A stretch of DNA of 61,522 bases from Synechococcales cyanobacterium bin59.metabat.ball.084 (GTDB taxonomy: Bacteria; Cyanobacteriota; Cyanobacteriia; Cyanobacteriales; Chamaesiphonaceae). The notes beneath the pieces were generated by a model, which was given only the letters and a program-made list of their open reading frames with translations, was not told the origin of the DNA and did not search any database. The number at the start of each line of letters is the position of its first letter. Positions within the stretch are counted from its first letter, which is position 1. Shown here in pieces: positions 8,951 through 16,345 of this stretch. The translations under genes and the position numbers were made by a program. The DNA is taken from positions 1-61,522 of the forward strand of contig JAAFHZ010000009.1 of the NCBI GenBank assembly GCA_013297675.1. The letters run 5' to 3'.

Positions 8951-10135
8951 TCACCGGGCTGAAGCCACGGTGATTCTTGACACTTCATCGGGTTCTGCTA
9001 TCGAAATAGTCTCACAATCCCTCAGCATCCATTTAGAGTCGTGGCGATTCCCCATCCCGACTTTTTCAATATTTTTTGCTGCATTCTCGTCTCGGTCGTG
9101 TTCAGAGCCACAATTTAGGCATTTAACTGACCGCACTTTTAGATCCAGCTTCCCCCATCGAAAACCACAGTCTGAGCAAATTTGGCTAGTTGGCTCCCAT
9201 CGATTGATTGCCACAAATTCACGCCCGTATTTCTCAGATTTACCTTCACAAAGCACCCGAAATTCACGCCACCCTTGTAGGCTGATAGCCCGACTAAGAC
9301 GACGATTTTTTACCATTCCTGACACATTCAAATCTTCCAAAACAATCACTGAATTTTCAGTGACCACTTTGGTTGAGAGTTTGTGTAGAAAGTCTTTCCG
9401 AGTGTCCGCAATTTTGTTATGTGCTTTGGCAATCTGTAACCGCGTTTTCTGATGACGGTTCGACCCTTTGATTTGACGGGCTAGACGCTTTTGCAATTTA
9501 CGAACTTTGCGGTCTTGTTTTGAGTAGTCGGGGCTAACAGCCTGCTCACCATTACTCATCATCGCAAAAGTTTTAATGCCCAGATCAATCCCAATGCTTT
9601 GGTTTTTGGCATTGATTTGAACCGGTTCTACTTCTACAACGAAACTGAGAAAATAGCGATTAGCACAGTCTTTAATCACTGTCACAGAGCTAGGCTCTGA
9701 TGGCAATGCTCTTGACCACACAGGCTTCAACTCACCAATCTTGGCCAGATAGACCTTATTCCCATTCGTAGAAAATGCCGCCTTGGTGAACTCCGCTGAT
9801 TGAGAATTGGTTTTCTTCTTGAATCGTGGGGAACCCATCTTGCCGCCCTTTCTTTTCCCGTTACGAGAAGTGAAAAAGTTGCGGTAGGCATTGTCTAATT
9901 GTCGCAAGGCTTGCTGCAAAGGCACAGAGGATACATCTTTTAGCCATTGACGCTCATCTGTCTTTTTAGACTGGGTGAGCATAGCTGATAGCGCATTTAA
10001 CCCCGGCAGTTTTTCAGAACTTTTACAGAATGCCAGGGCATCGTTCCAAGCCACCCGAACACATCCAAACAACTGAGCTAGACTCTTCTGCTGTTGGTCT
10101 GTTGGATAGAATCGAAATTGATACCTAGCTTTCAT
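8951..10135 (-). CDS. tnpB: RNA-guided endonuclease TnpB, IS200/IS605 family
   Basis: A 394-residue protein starting MKARYQFRFYPTDQQ. The RuvC-like active site looks complete: Asp in SIGIDLGIKTFAM, Glu in VLEDLNVSGMVKN, and the last Asp in HDRDENAAKNI. A four-cysteine zinc ribbon (CSDCG ... CLNCG) precedes the third motif. TnpB proteins are nucleases guided by an omega RNA made from the element end next to the tnpB stop. Here that RNA would cover the palindrome at about 8950-8972, with guide sequence from the cupin 5' part. The upstream extension to 10216 overlaps tnpA and is not needed. Confidence 0.92.
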   Translation of the reverse strand: MKARYQFRFYPTDQQQKSLAQLFGCVRVAWNDALAFCKSSEKLPGLNALSAMLTQSKKTDERQWLKDVSSVPLQQALRQLDNAYRNFFTSRNGKRKGGKMGSPRFKKKTNSQSAEFTKAAFSTNGNKVYLAKIGELKPVWSRALPSEPSSVTVIKDCANRYFLSFVVEVEPVQINAKNQSIGIDLGIKTFAMMSNGEQAVSPDYSKQDRKVRKLQKRLARQIKGSNRHQKTRLQIAKAHNKIADTRKDFLHKLSTKVVTENSVIVLEDLNVSGMVKNRRLSRAISLQGWREFRVLCEGKSEKYGREFVAINRWEPTSQICSDCGFRWGKLDLKVRSVKCLNCGSEHDRDENAAKNIEKVGMGNRHDSKWMLRDCETISIAEPDEVSRITVASAR

Positions 10136-10186
10136 TATTTGTGTTATGATTTGCCTGCTCCTAAATTTTACATTGGTCTGTAGAAA

Positions 10187-10588
10187 ATGACAACCCGTTT
10201 TAGGAAGGAAAGGCATAGTGTTTCTGACTTACAAATACATTTGGTCTGTGTTACCAAATACAGAAAAAAAGTGTTTACGGCAAACAGTCTTGCCGTTATT
10301 GAAGCTTCGTTCCGAGAAGTCGCTCTGAAAATGGATTTTGAAGTGAAGGAATTCAATGGTGAGGAAGATCATATTCACTGTTTGATTGAGTATCCGCCCA
10401 AATTGTCAATTTCTCAGATGGTGAATGCTGTCAAAGGCGTTTCTAGTAGGCTTTACGGGAAGGCAGGATACCCTAAGCCCTACGGCAAGAATGCGCTATG
10501 GAGTCCTAGCTATTTCGTATCGTCTGTTGGGGGCGCTCCCTTGGAGATTCTGAAGCGTTACATTCAAGAGCAAGAAAAGCCGTCCTAA
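10187..10588 (+). CDS. tnpA: IS200/IS605-family transposase TnpA (Y1 HUH)
   Basis: A 133-residue single-strand transposase. The HUH motif is in EEDHIHCLIEYPP and the catalytic tyrosine in EILKRYIQEQ, both where the family has them. It is divergent from tnpB, and the 51 bp between the two start codons hold the promoters. The stop codon sits in the loop of the terminal hairpin. Length and motifs are complete, so this is a candidate active transposase. Confidence 0.93.
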   Translation: MTTRFRKERHSVSDLQIHLVCVTKYRKKVFTANSLAVIEASFREVALKMDFEVKEFNGEEDHIHCLIEYPPKLSISQMVNAVKGVSSRLYGKAGYPKPYGKNALWSPSYFVSSVGGAPLEILKRYIQEQEKPS

Positions 10589-10619
10589 AAGGACGGGATT
10601 TTTACCCAAATTTCCTGAT

Positions 10620-10988
10620 AAGGAGACTTGGCGATCGAATATCACTTTGCCCCAAGGAATTTTACCGGAGGGCTATGGAGGCGATCGATCGGCGGGGACA
10701 TCCATATTATTTCTGCTGCCCACTGGTCACAGTTCCCGTTGGCATCGGGTGAAGTCGGCGGAGCTATGGTTTCATCAAGCTGGCGATCCGCTGGAGCTGG
10801 GGATGACTGAAAATTTGGATACTGAGACTGCACCGATCTTTTTGGGGCAAGATTTTTGTTTTCAGTCGATCGTGCCACCCAATTGGTGGCAAAGGGCGCA
10901 GCCAGTTCCTGGAAGCGCTGGTTATTCGTTGGTGGGCTGCGTGGTGGTGCCGGGATTTGACTTTGCTGATTTTGAACTGATCGATTAA
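10620..10988 (+). pseudogene. DUF985 cupin gene, 3' part, split by an IS200/IS605 insertion
   Basis: Immediately after the IS the frame reads KETWRSNITLPQG, then TSILFLLPTGHSSRWHRV, FQSIVPPNWWQRAQPV and VGCVVVPGFDFADFEL. This is the rest of a DUF985 cupin. Joined to the 5' part at 8854-8945 it gives a normal-length protein (about 150 residues) with no other lesion visible. The insertion is therefore probably recent and the gene is currently disrupted. Confidence 0.8.
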
Positions 10989-11020
10989 GATGATGATTGT
11001 AGATGAAGTGATATAAGGTC

Positions 11021-11245
11021 ATGACTAAGCTAGAACTATTGGCTGCTCTCAAAACAATGACTGTTGCTGAACAGTTAGAGGTTTTAGAGGTTACTTCCAA
11101 AATTATCCGAGAAGGACTAAATATCAAAACAGATTTGGAAATCGCAGCAGAGAAGATGCAAACATATTATTCAAAAGGTAGTGATTTAGCTGCATTTACT
11201 GATGAAAATATGGACGATTTCTATGAGTATTCTGAGTATGCTTAG
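11021..11245 (+). CDS. Antitoxin of a MazF/PemK-type toxin-antitoxin pair
   Basis: A 74-residue acidic protein (MTKLELLAALKTMTVAEQLEVL ...) directly upstream of a MazF-like gene, overlapping its likely start by 8 bp (ATGCTTAG). Order, size and overlap are those of a type II antitoxin. The fold is not one I can name. A decayed second copy of this gene with an internal stop lies at 18421-18660. The gene opens the AT-rich island that runs to about 17.9 kb. Confidence 0.7.
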   Translation: MTKLELLAALKTMTVAEQLEVLEVTSKIIREGLNIKTDLEIAAEKMQTYYSKGSDLAAFTDENMDDFYEYSEYA

Positions 11246-11579
11246 AGGCCAAATATGGTTGTATAATTCCAACCCTAGTGTTGGAGATGAAATCAGAAAA
11301 ATTAGACCTGGTATCATTGTAAGCAGCAATGAACTTGGTATATTGCGCCTCAAGGTTATAGTTCCAATTACAGGTTGGAAGAATGAATTCATTGATGTGC
11401 CGTGGATGGTTAAGCTTGAAGTAGATGAAGAGAATGGCTTGAGTAAAACATCTGCGGCTGATACTTTTCAGGTGAGGTCTGTCTCTCAAGAAAGACTAAT
11501 AGAACAGATAGGAATTGTATCAATTGCCAATATGACAAAGATCGAGAAATCTTTGTCAATAGTGTTAGACATCAACTGA
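11238..11579 (+). CDS. MazF/PemK-family endoribonuclease toxin
   Basis: The protein starts MLRGQIWLYN and has the family pattern: RGQIW at the N-terminus, then IRKIRPGIIVSSN and LKVIVPITGW, with the C-terminal half rich in beta strands. The ATG at 11238 overlaps the antitoxin stop, which is the usual translationally coupled arrangement. An upstream ATG at 11202 in the same frame is less likely because RGQIW should be close to the start. MazF toxins cut mRNA when the antitoxin is lost. Confidence 0.8.
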   Translation: MLRGQIWLYNSNPSVGDEIRKIRPGIIVSSNELGILRLKVIVPITGWKNEFIDVPWMVKLEVDEENGLSKTSAADTFQVRSVSQERLIEQIGIVSIANMTKIEKSLSIVLDIN

Positions 11580-11606
11580 TTCTGCGTAATCACTTACTAT
11601 CTCCAC

Positions 11607-12044
11607 TCATTGCTCATTAGTTGGTTTGATAGGTACTTGTACACTGATCATAAAAATTAGTTGATTTTTTTCAATATTTATATTCGTAATGTGTGCGGCA
11701 TTTTTATCTGTCATCAGGTCTTTAATTTCTAATTTACCAGACATTTTATATCCGGCTTCTTCTAGCCATTGAGCAATATTACGCCAATTGCTAATTTTGG
11801 ATTCATCAGACCTTTCTACCAATAACTTTACATACTTATAGATAGTTGCAGATAGGTCACTTTCCACACCATTAACTGCCTTGCCTAGTTTCTCTGCAAT
11901 TTCTACTGGACTGTAGCCACACAATAATCCAGCAAGATGAATCTTTTCAATAGGGGTTAAGTGTCTACCTTTAGCAGAGGATAGGTCAGAAAATAATGTT
12001 TCCAAATCCCATTCTGCCATTGCTTCAGAAAAGTGTTTTTCCAT
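11607..12044 (-). CDS. HTH-domain protein resembling the N-terminal module of cyanobacterial conflict/NTPase proteins
   Basis: About 145 residues. The region LTPIEKIHLAGLLCGYSPVEIAEKLG, followed by a stretch containing SDLSATIYKYVK and WLEEAGYK, is a helix-turn-helix module. I recognise it as common at the N-terminus of cyanobacterial NTPase and conflict-type proteins (those linked to vWA-MoxR/VMAP-type systems). Here it is nearly stand-alone, with a short C-terminal segment (NIEKNQLIFMISVQVPIK) of unknown role. A TTG lies upstream at 12071, but the ATG at 12044 is preferred. It is divergent from the PBP gene, 135 bp away, and so is a candidate regulator of it. Confidence 0.6.
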   Translation of the reverse strand: MEKHFSEAMAEWDLETLFSDLSSAKGRHLTPIEKIHLAGLLCGYSPVEIAEKLGKAVNGVESDLSATIYKYVKLLVERSDESKISNWRNIAQWLEEAGYKMSGKLEIKDLMTDKNAAHITNINIEKNQLIFMISVQVPIKPTNEQ

Positions 12045-12179
12045 TTTGAAGATAATTAGAAGTTTTTCCAAACTGATAAAATCCTAACATAATTACTGAC
12101 GAACATCAGTAGAAAATATTGACTGACAAATATTATCATCGACCAACAGAGCAGTAAGCTAGCAATAACTGGCATAAAT

Positions 12180-14339
12180 ATGCAAATTAGGCTTATATTA
12201 TTCTTTGCAGCATCGGTCCTTCTGACCAGCGAATCAATGTTCCATTGGATCTTACCAATTCCTGTTGTTACGGCGATAGGAGAGGATTCTGTCGTTGGAA
12301 AAATTATTGTCAAGGCAGATGGATTAAATGAGCCTCTTTGCCAGCGTGGTTTAAATCATAAGGACTTGTCCTTATCCGATTTTTCACCTTATCTCAAACA
12401 AGCAGTCATAGCATCTGAAGACAGTAGATTTGATTGGCACTTGGGGTCAGACCCGATTGGGATAGTTGGTGCAGCAACAAAATTATTACAAAAGGATACT
12501 AGAAGAGGTGGTGCTAGCACTATTACCCAGCAGGTTGCTAGAACCGTATTTGGAGTTCGAGTCGGTGGTGATGAAAATTTGAAGGATAAAATCATTGAAT
12601 TCTTATACGCTCATCTAATTGAACTTTTTTACAGCAAAGATGACATATTAAAGCTATATCTAAACAGAGTATACTTAGGACATTTAGAAAAAGTCAATAT
12701 AGGATTTGAAGCTGCTTCAAAGTCATACTTCGGCAAATCCGCAGTTTTTTTAGATGTGCAAGAAGCAGCTTCTTTGGTTTCTATTCTGCCATCACCGAAC
12801 AATTACAAGTATTATGGTGATAATACATCTGCAAAAAATGAAAAAGGTGAAGACGTTTTTAAAGCCGATAGAGTAGCAGCAAGACGAAATTCAATTATTG
12901 AGAAGATGGCATACTTGGGATTTATTGATAACGTCGCAAAATCTAAAGCTCAAGAATCCACTCTGAATATATTTAATAATGTTGTAACACCTGCTTACTC
13001 ACAAAACTCCAAAGTAGTTTCCCAGCATTTTTGCGAATATATAATTACTAATGAACTCCCTAAGTATCAAAATGACAAAATAATGACAAGTCGTAGATTG
13101 ATCATAGAGACAACTTTAAATATTAAAGCACAAAAAGAGGCAGAAGCTTCACTAGCTAATTTTGTTGATTATAAGGGAAAAAAATATGGATACCCTCAAG
13201 CTTCAATTTTGTCACTCAAGTTAAATTCTGGTGAAATCACTACAATGGTTGGTGGTATGGATGCAATAAATAGAACAACAATGTCTTATTTTCAACCCGG
13301 CTCAACTTTTAAGATTTTCACCTACATTACTGCTTTAAAGCAACGAATTCCTCTCAGTCAAAAGCTTTCATGTGATTCTTTGACGTGGGGGCTAACATAT
13401 AAACCTTGTCATTATTCAGTCAATACATCAGAAATTAATTTAAAAGATGGTTTGATTTTATCTGAAAATGTTATATCACTGCGCCTAGCACAAAAAGTTG
13501 GTTTAAAGAAAATTATCGAAACAGCAGATGATCTGGGTATAAAATTCAGAGATGTATTGCCTCCTGAAAATCAAATAAAGTTACAAAGAAAAATAGAAAC
13601 AATTAATACTGAATATGATGCGAAATACTTGGAATTAGAAAATAGGATTAGTAAAGCACAGTTAGAGATAGATGAAAACACAATAGAAACAAGAATTGAT
13701 AGGCTAAAAGCTAATAAAAACAAAATTGAAATTGAAAAGCATAGACTAGAAGAGAAGAAAAATAAAGATATAAAAATAGAACAGAAAAAGCTAGAAACAC
13801 CTTATACTAAACTTGATGAGGGTTTTTTAAGTCCTGGTTTAGTTTTAGGTCAGACAGAAGTCAGACTGTTTGATATAATTCCAGTATATGCAATGATTGG
13901 AAATAACGGCATCCGTAACGATCCACACGGTATTAAAAAAATACGTGATGCTCGAAAGTGTAACGTCCCTCAAAATACAGATACGTGTGAAGTCTTATAT
14001 AATAGTGTGAGTAAAGCTCAAAATCCTAACTCATCTAAACAGAAAATACCCTTGAATATTGCTAATGAACTAGACGATGTTTTACGTGATGTCGTTCTAA
14101 AAGGTACTGGCAAGCAAGCATATTTTGAGGGAAGTCAGGCAGCAGGAAAAACTGGTACAACTAATGAAGGAAAAGATTTATGGTTTATTGGATACAGTCA
14201 CAGTAAATGTATGGCAACAGGTATCTGGGTCGGTAATGACAAAAATGATAGTGAAGTTAAAACCAGAGGCACTAGTGAATTAGCTGCCCAGCTATGGAAG
14301 AATTACATGAAAGAATTACCAACTAAGAAAAAATGTTAA
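12180..14339 (+). CDS. Class A penicillin-binding protein with coiled-coil insertion in the transpeptidase domain
   Basis: 719 residues. After an N-terminal membrane segment (residues 4-30) comes a GT51 glycosyltransferase domain with the catalytic Glu80 in ASEDSRFDWHLG, then GASTITQQVAR, LKLYLNRVYLG and the later SILPSPNNY. The transpeptidase domain has SxxK (S375-TFK), SEN (428-430) and KTGT (657-660), so both activities look intact. Between SEN and KTGT there is an extra, highly charged segment of about 75 residues (463-540) predicted to be coiled coil, which ordinary PBP1-type enzymes lack. The gene is AT-rich with no CGATCG, unlike the core genes, suggesting transfer. Its neighbours are an HTH protein and several membrane proteins. 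Confidence 0.9.
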   Translation: MQIRLILFFAASVLLTSESMFHWILPIPVVTAIGEDSVVGKIIVKADGLNEPLCQRGLNHKDLSLSDFSPYLKQAVIASEDSRFDWHLGSDPIGIVGAATKLLQKDTRRGGASTITQQVARTVFGVRVGGDENLKDKIIEFLYAHLIELFYSKDDILKLYLNRVYLGHLEKVNIGFEAASKSYFGKSAVFLDVQEAASLVSILPSPNNYKYYGDNTSAKNEKGEDVFKADRVAARRNSIIEKMAYLGFIDNVAKSKAQESTLNIFNNVVTPAYSQNSKVVSQHFCEYIITNELPKYQNDKIMTSRRLIIETTLNIKAQKEAEASLANFVDYKGKKYGYPQASILSLKLNSGEITTMVGGMDAINRTTMSYFQPGSTFKIFTYITALKQRIPLSQKLSCDSLTWGLTYKPCHYSVNTSEINLKDGLILSENVISLRLAQKVGLKKIIETADDLGIKFRDVLPPENQIKLQRKIETINTEYDAKYLELENRISKAQLEIDENTIETRIDRLKANKNKIEIEKHRLEEKKNKDIKIEQKKLETPYTKLDEGFLSPGLVLGQTEVRLFDIIPVYAMIGNNGIRNDPHGIKKIRDARKCNVPQNTDTCEVLYNSVSKAQNPNSSKQKIPLNIANELDDVLRDVVLKGTGKQAYFEGSQAAGKTGTTNEGKDLWFIGYSHSKCMATGIWVGNDKNDSEVKTRGTSELAAQLWKNYMKELPTKKKC

Positions 14340-14365
14340 ACATCATAAATCTAACTTTGAAGCAG

Positions 14366-14527
14366 CTAATCAACTTTTTGTTTATTAACGACAAAGTTGC
14401 ATATACCTAGTATTACCAATAGTACAACTGGCCACGTAGGGATAAACCATAAGATGCCAACACCTTTCATAAAATACAATATTCCAGCAGCACCAAAACA
14501 ATTCCACTCATTAAGCAGTACATTCAT
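14366..14527 (-). CDS. Possible 53-residue small membrane protein
   Basis: A short minus-strand frame running from ATG at 14527 to TAG at 14366. It encodes MNVLLNEWNCFGAAGILYF..., containing GILWFIPTWPVVLLVILGI, which is a strong single membrane segment, with a basic tail (NKQKVD). It fills the 233-bp space between the PBP gene and the next plus-strand gene. I recognise no family. The hydrophobic pattern and absence of overlap with other genes support it, but it could be a chance frame. Confidence 0.4.
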   Translation of the reverse strand: MNVLLNEWNCFGAAGILYFMKGVGILWFIPTWPVVLLVILGICNFVVNKQKVD

Positions 14528-14572
14528 GATCAATCATCACTTATACAAAACACCTTAATTATACTAAACTTT

Positions 14573-15175
14573 ATGCAGCACCATCCTAAAAGTATTATGC
14601 CTCAAGCATATCATCCATCTGATAACAGATCTTCGGGTAAAAGTATCATATATTCGAGGATTTTTAGTGATAGCGAAATAGCAAGTAATTTCTATCAGGA
14701 TTTTGTCATAGGAGTGAATCATGCAGATCCTTCTATCAGTGTTTCTCTAATAAGCTGTAAAGATGTAGAATGTAAGCGCGGTCTTAAATCTGAGTTGTGT
14801 TTTGAGATCACCAGAAATGATATAAGAAATATTGATCATAGAGACTTTCAAAAGTTTAACTCTATAATGAATAATGCCGCCAAACGCGCTCCCTCAAGAA
14901 ATCGCACAAACAAAGATAAGGCTTTACCTCCATCTCCTAATGATTCTAGAAAATCTGAAGTTGATAATAATAAGACTCGCTGGAATTTAACAAAAGCAAT
15001 TGAAAAAGCTAAAGACAGTCCTTCTTTCGTTACACTATTTCCTTTTGTGACAACATTGATATTTTCGGGAGTTGTGATTATAGCTGTTTTAACTGGTTTA
15101 ACAAGAGTCAGCCCTGATTCTTCACCGAATTCACCACCACCCAAAGTTATACCAAGAGGTCAAGAAAGTTCGTGA
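14573..15175 (+). CDS. Unknown protein with single C-terminal membrane segment
   Basis: 200 residues with no family I recognise. The N-terminal 120 residues look globular (SIIYSRIFSDSEIASNFYQD ... KSELCFEITRNDIRNIDHRD). A polar, basic linker follows, then one membrane segment (about residues 153-177, LFPFVTTLIFSGVVIIAVL) and a short proline-rich tail. The layout suggests a cytosolic sensor or effector domain tethered to the membrane. An ATG at 14597 (MPQAYH) is an alternative start. It lies in the AT-rich island, on the same strand as the PBP and GUN4 genes. Confidence 0.6.
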   Translation: MQHHPKSIMPQAYHPSDNRSSGKSIIYSRIFSDSEIASNFYQDFVIGVNHADPSISVSLISCKDVECKRGLKSELCFEITRNDIRNIDHRDFQKFNSIMNNAAKRAPSRNRTNKDKALPPSPNDSRKSEVDNNKTRWNLTKAIEKAKDSPSFVTLFPFVTTLIFSGVVIIAVLTGLTRVSPDSSPNSPPPKVIPRGQESS

Positions 15176-15292
15176 TTTTTTGTGGTCTGAGATTGAGATG
15201 AGCACAAGTAAAATCGAGAAGCACAAAAAATGAATATTTCACAGCCAAGGCAACATTCTAAAATATTTTATTAAATTCACTGGTTTATCATA

Positions 15293-15805
15293 ATGGGAAT
15301 AGGGACTTTTCAGTTTGGGTTTTATATATTTTTATTTCTATCAGCTTGGGATATATTTACAGGTATTGTTGGCGTAGCTTCAGCAGTAAGTGGTCAAGGC
15401 GTGGCTGTTCAAAGCAACCTTCTTCAATTGTTTGTTGATTTACTATTTAAACAACCAGGAGCAACAATTCTTGGCTTCGTTTTTGCATTAGTTGTTGTGT
15501 TTGCTGATTTCTACATTATTGAAAAGCGCAAAAGTAATTATAAAAGATGGAAATTAATACTTAGTTTATCTGTATGGATTCTTCTGAAATGGTTTGATTT
15601 TTCTACGACTATTGTTGGAACTGCAAAAATACTAGGCTTGAATGTTCCTCCAGAAGCTGAATTTGGTGACGTGTGGCAAGTAGTTACCGCTAATAGCTGG
15701 AATCAGATGGCTTTATTAATTGTACTCTCTTTAGTAATAACCTGTAGTCATTTGGGGATTGTTCTGTGTTTAGATGAGATGAAAGAAATGAGAGGGAAGT
15801 CATGA
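15293..15805 (+). CDS. Unknown four-helix membrane protein
   Basis: 170 residues with four hydrophobic segments (about residues 5-30, 57-76, 87-108 and 139-161) and short loops. I recognise no family. The stop overlaps the start of the next gene (ATGA), so translation is probably coupled to the membrane-anchored GUN4-domain protein. A two-protein membrane unit is a reasonable inference. The base composition is that of the surrounding AT-rich island. Confidence 0.65.
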   Translation: MGIGTFQFGFYIFLFLSAWDIFTGIVGVASAVSGQGVAVQSNLLQLFVDLLFKQPGATILGFVFALVVVFADFYIIEKRKSNYKRWKLILSLSVWILLKWFDFSTTIVGTAKILGLNVPPEAEFGDVWQVVTANSWNQMALLIVLSLVITCSHLGIVLCLDEMKEMRGKS

Positions 15806-16341
15806 GATTAGTAAACAATCAAAGAAATATGTTTTTGGGGGTTGGGGCTTTAATTCTATTTATCTTGATAGGATTTTTCATTTTCCCTCTCATGGGAAAA
15901 TTTAGGCGTGGTTCGTCAAATCAGTATGTTTCATATTATGAACTAGAAAGTATTGAAGATAGTTTGAATCGAAAAGATTTTCAAAAAGCCGACCTAAAAA
16001 CCGCCAATATGATTTTCAAAATTGCTGGTAAAGAAAAAGTCAAAAGAGTCGGGAAGTTGGATGTACCAAACTTTTCATGTCAATATATTTTACAGTTAGA
16101 TGATATTTGGACAAGGAAAAGCAAAGGTAAATTTGGATTTAAAGTCCAATCAGAAATATTAAAAAAACTGGAAGCCAGCAAAAACTCTATGGCATTAGAA
16201 AAAGACTTCCGTGCAGTTGCAGGCTGGGGAAGTATTAATAGTAATTTTCCGGCTGGATACTTCCCATTTCAAATGTATCAAAATGATTTTGTTGTCTCCT
16301 CTTTTTCTCAAAAATTGCAGGAATGTGAAATAGACAAATAA
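15802..16341 (+). CDS. Membrane-anchored GUN4-domain protein
   Basis: 179 residues. One N-terminal membrane segment (about residues 9-30) is followed by a domain with GUN4-like hallmarks: LNRKDFQKADLKTANMIF, then LDDIWTRKSKGKFGFKVQ, AVAGWG and GYFPFQ. GUN4 itself binds porphyrins and stimulates Mg-chelatase. Diverged GUN4 domains are common in cyanobacterial signalling proteins, and this copy is short and anchored, so a chlorophyll role is doubtful. The start overlaps the stop of the four-helix membrane protein. The stop codon lies inside the 8-bp target duplication of the IS66 element that follows. Confidence 0.7.
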   Translation: MRLVNNQRNMFLGVGALILFILIGFFIFPLMGKFRRGSSNQYVSYYELESIEDSLNRKDFQKADLKTANMIFKIAGKEKVKRVGKLDVPNFSCQYILQLDDIWTRKSKGKFGFKVQSEILKKLEASKNSMALEKDFRAVAGWGSINSNFPAGYFPFQMYQNDFVVSSFSQKLQECEIDK

Positions 16342-16345
16342 AAAG
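16338..16345. repeat. Left 8-bp target duplication of the IS66 element
   Basis: ATAAAAAG directly abuts the left inverted repeat and is repeated exactly at 17893-17900 next to the right inverted repeat. Eight-base duplications are characteristic of IS66-family insertion. Confidence 0.9.

Larger units (their letters stand above)
8946..10619. mobile_element. IS200/IS605-family insertion sequence (divergent tnpA and tnpB)
   Basis: A roughly 1.67-kb element with a Y1 HUH transposase (10187-10588, plus strand) and a divergent TnpB (8951-10135, minus strand). The boundaries are inferred from where the interrupted cupin frame stops and resumes. Both ends carry subterminal hairpins: an imperfect palindrome at about 8949-8972 (CACCG.GGCT.AGCC.CGGTG) that contains the tnpB stop, and one at 10580-10596 that contains the tnpA stop. 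No target duplication is expected for this family and none is seen. Both genes look intact, so the element may still be active. Confidence 0.88.

Noticed and set aside
8970-9452. Plus-strand frame opposite tnpB
   Set aside because: It is antisense to a complete tnpB with intact motifs; the Ser/Arg-rich product is typical of a shadow frame.
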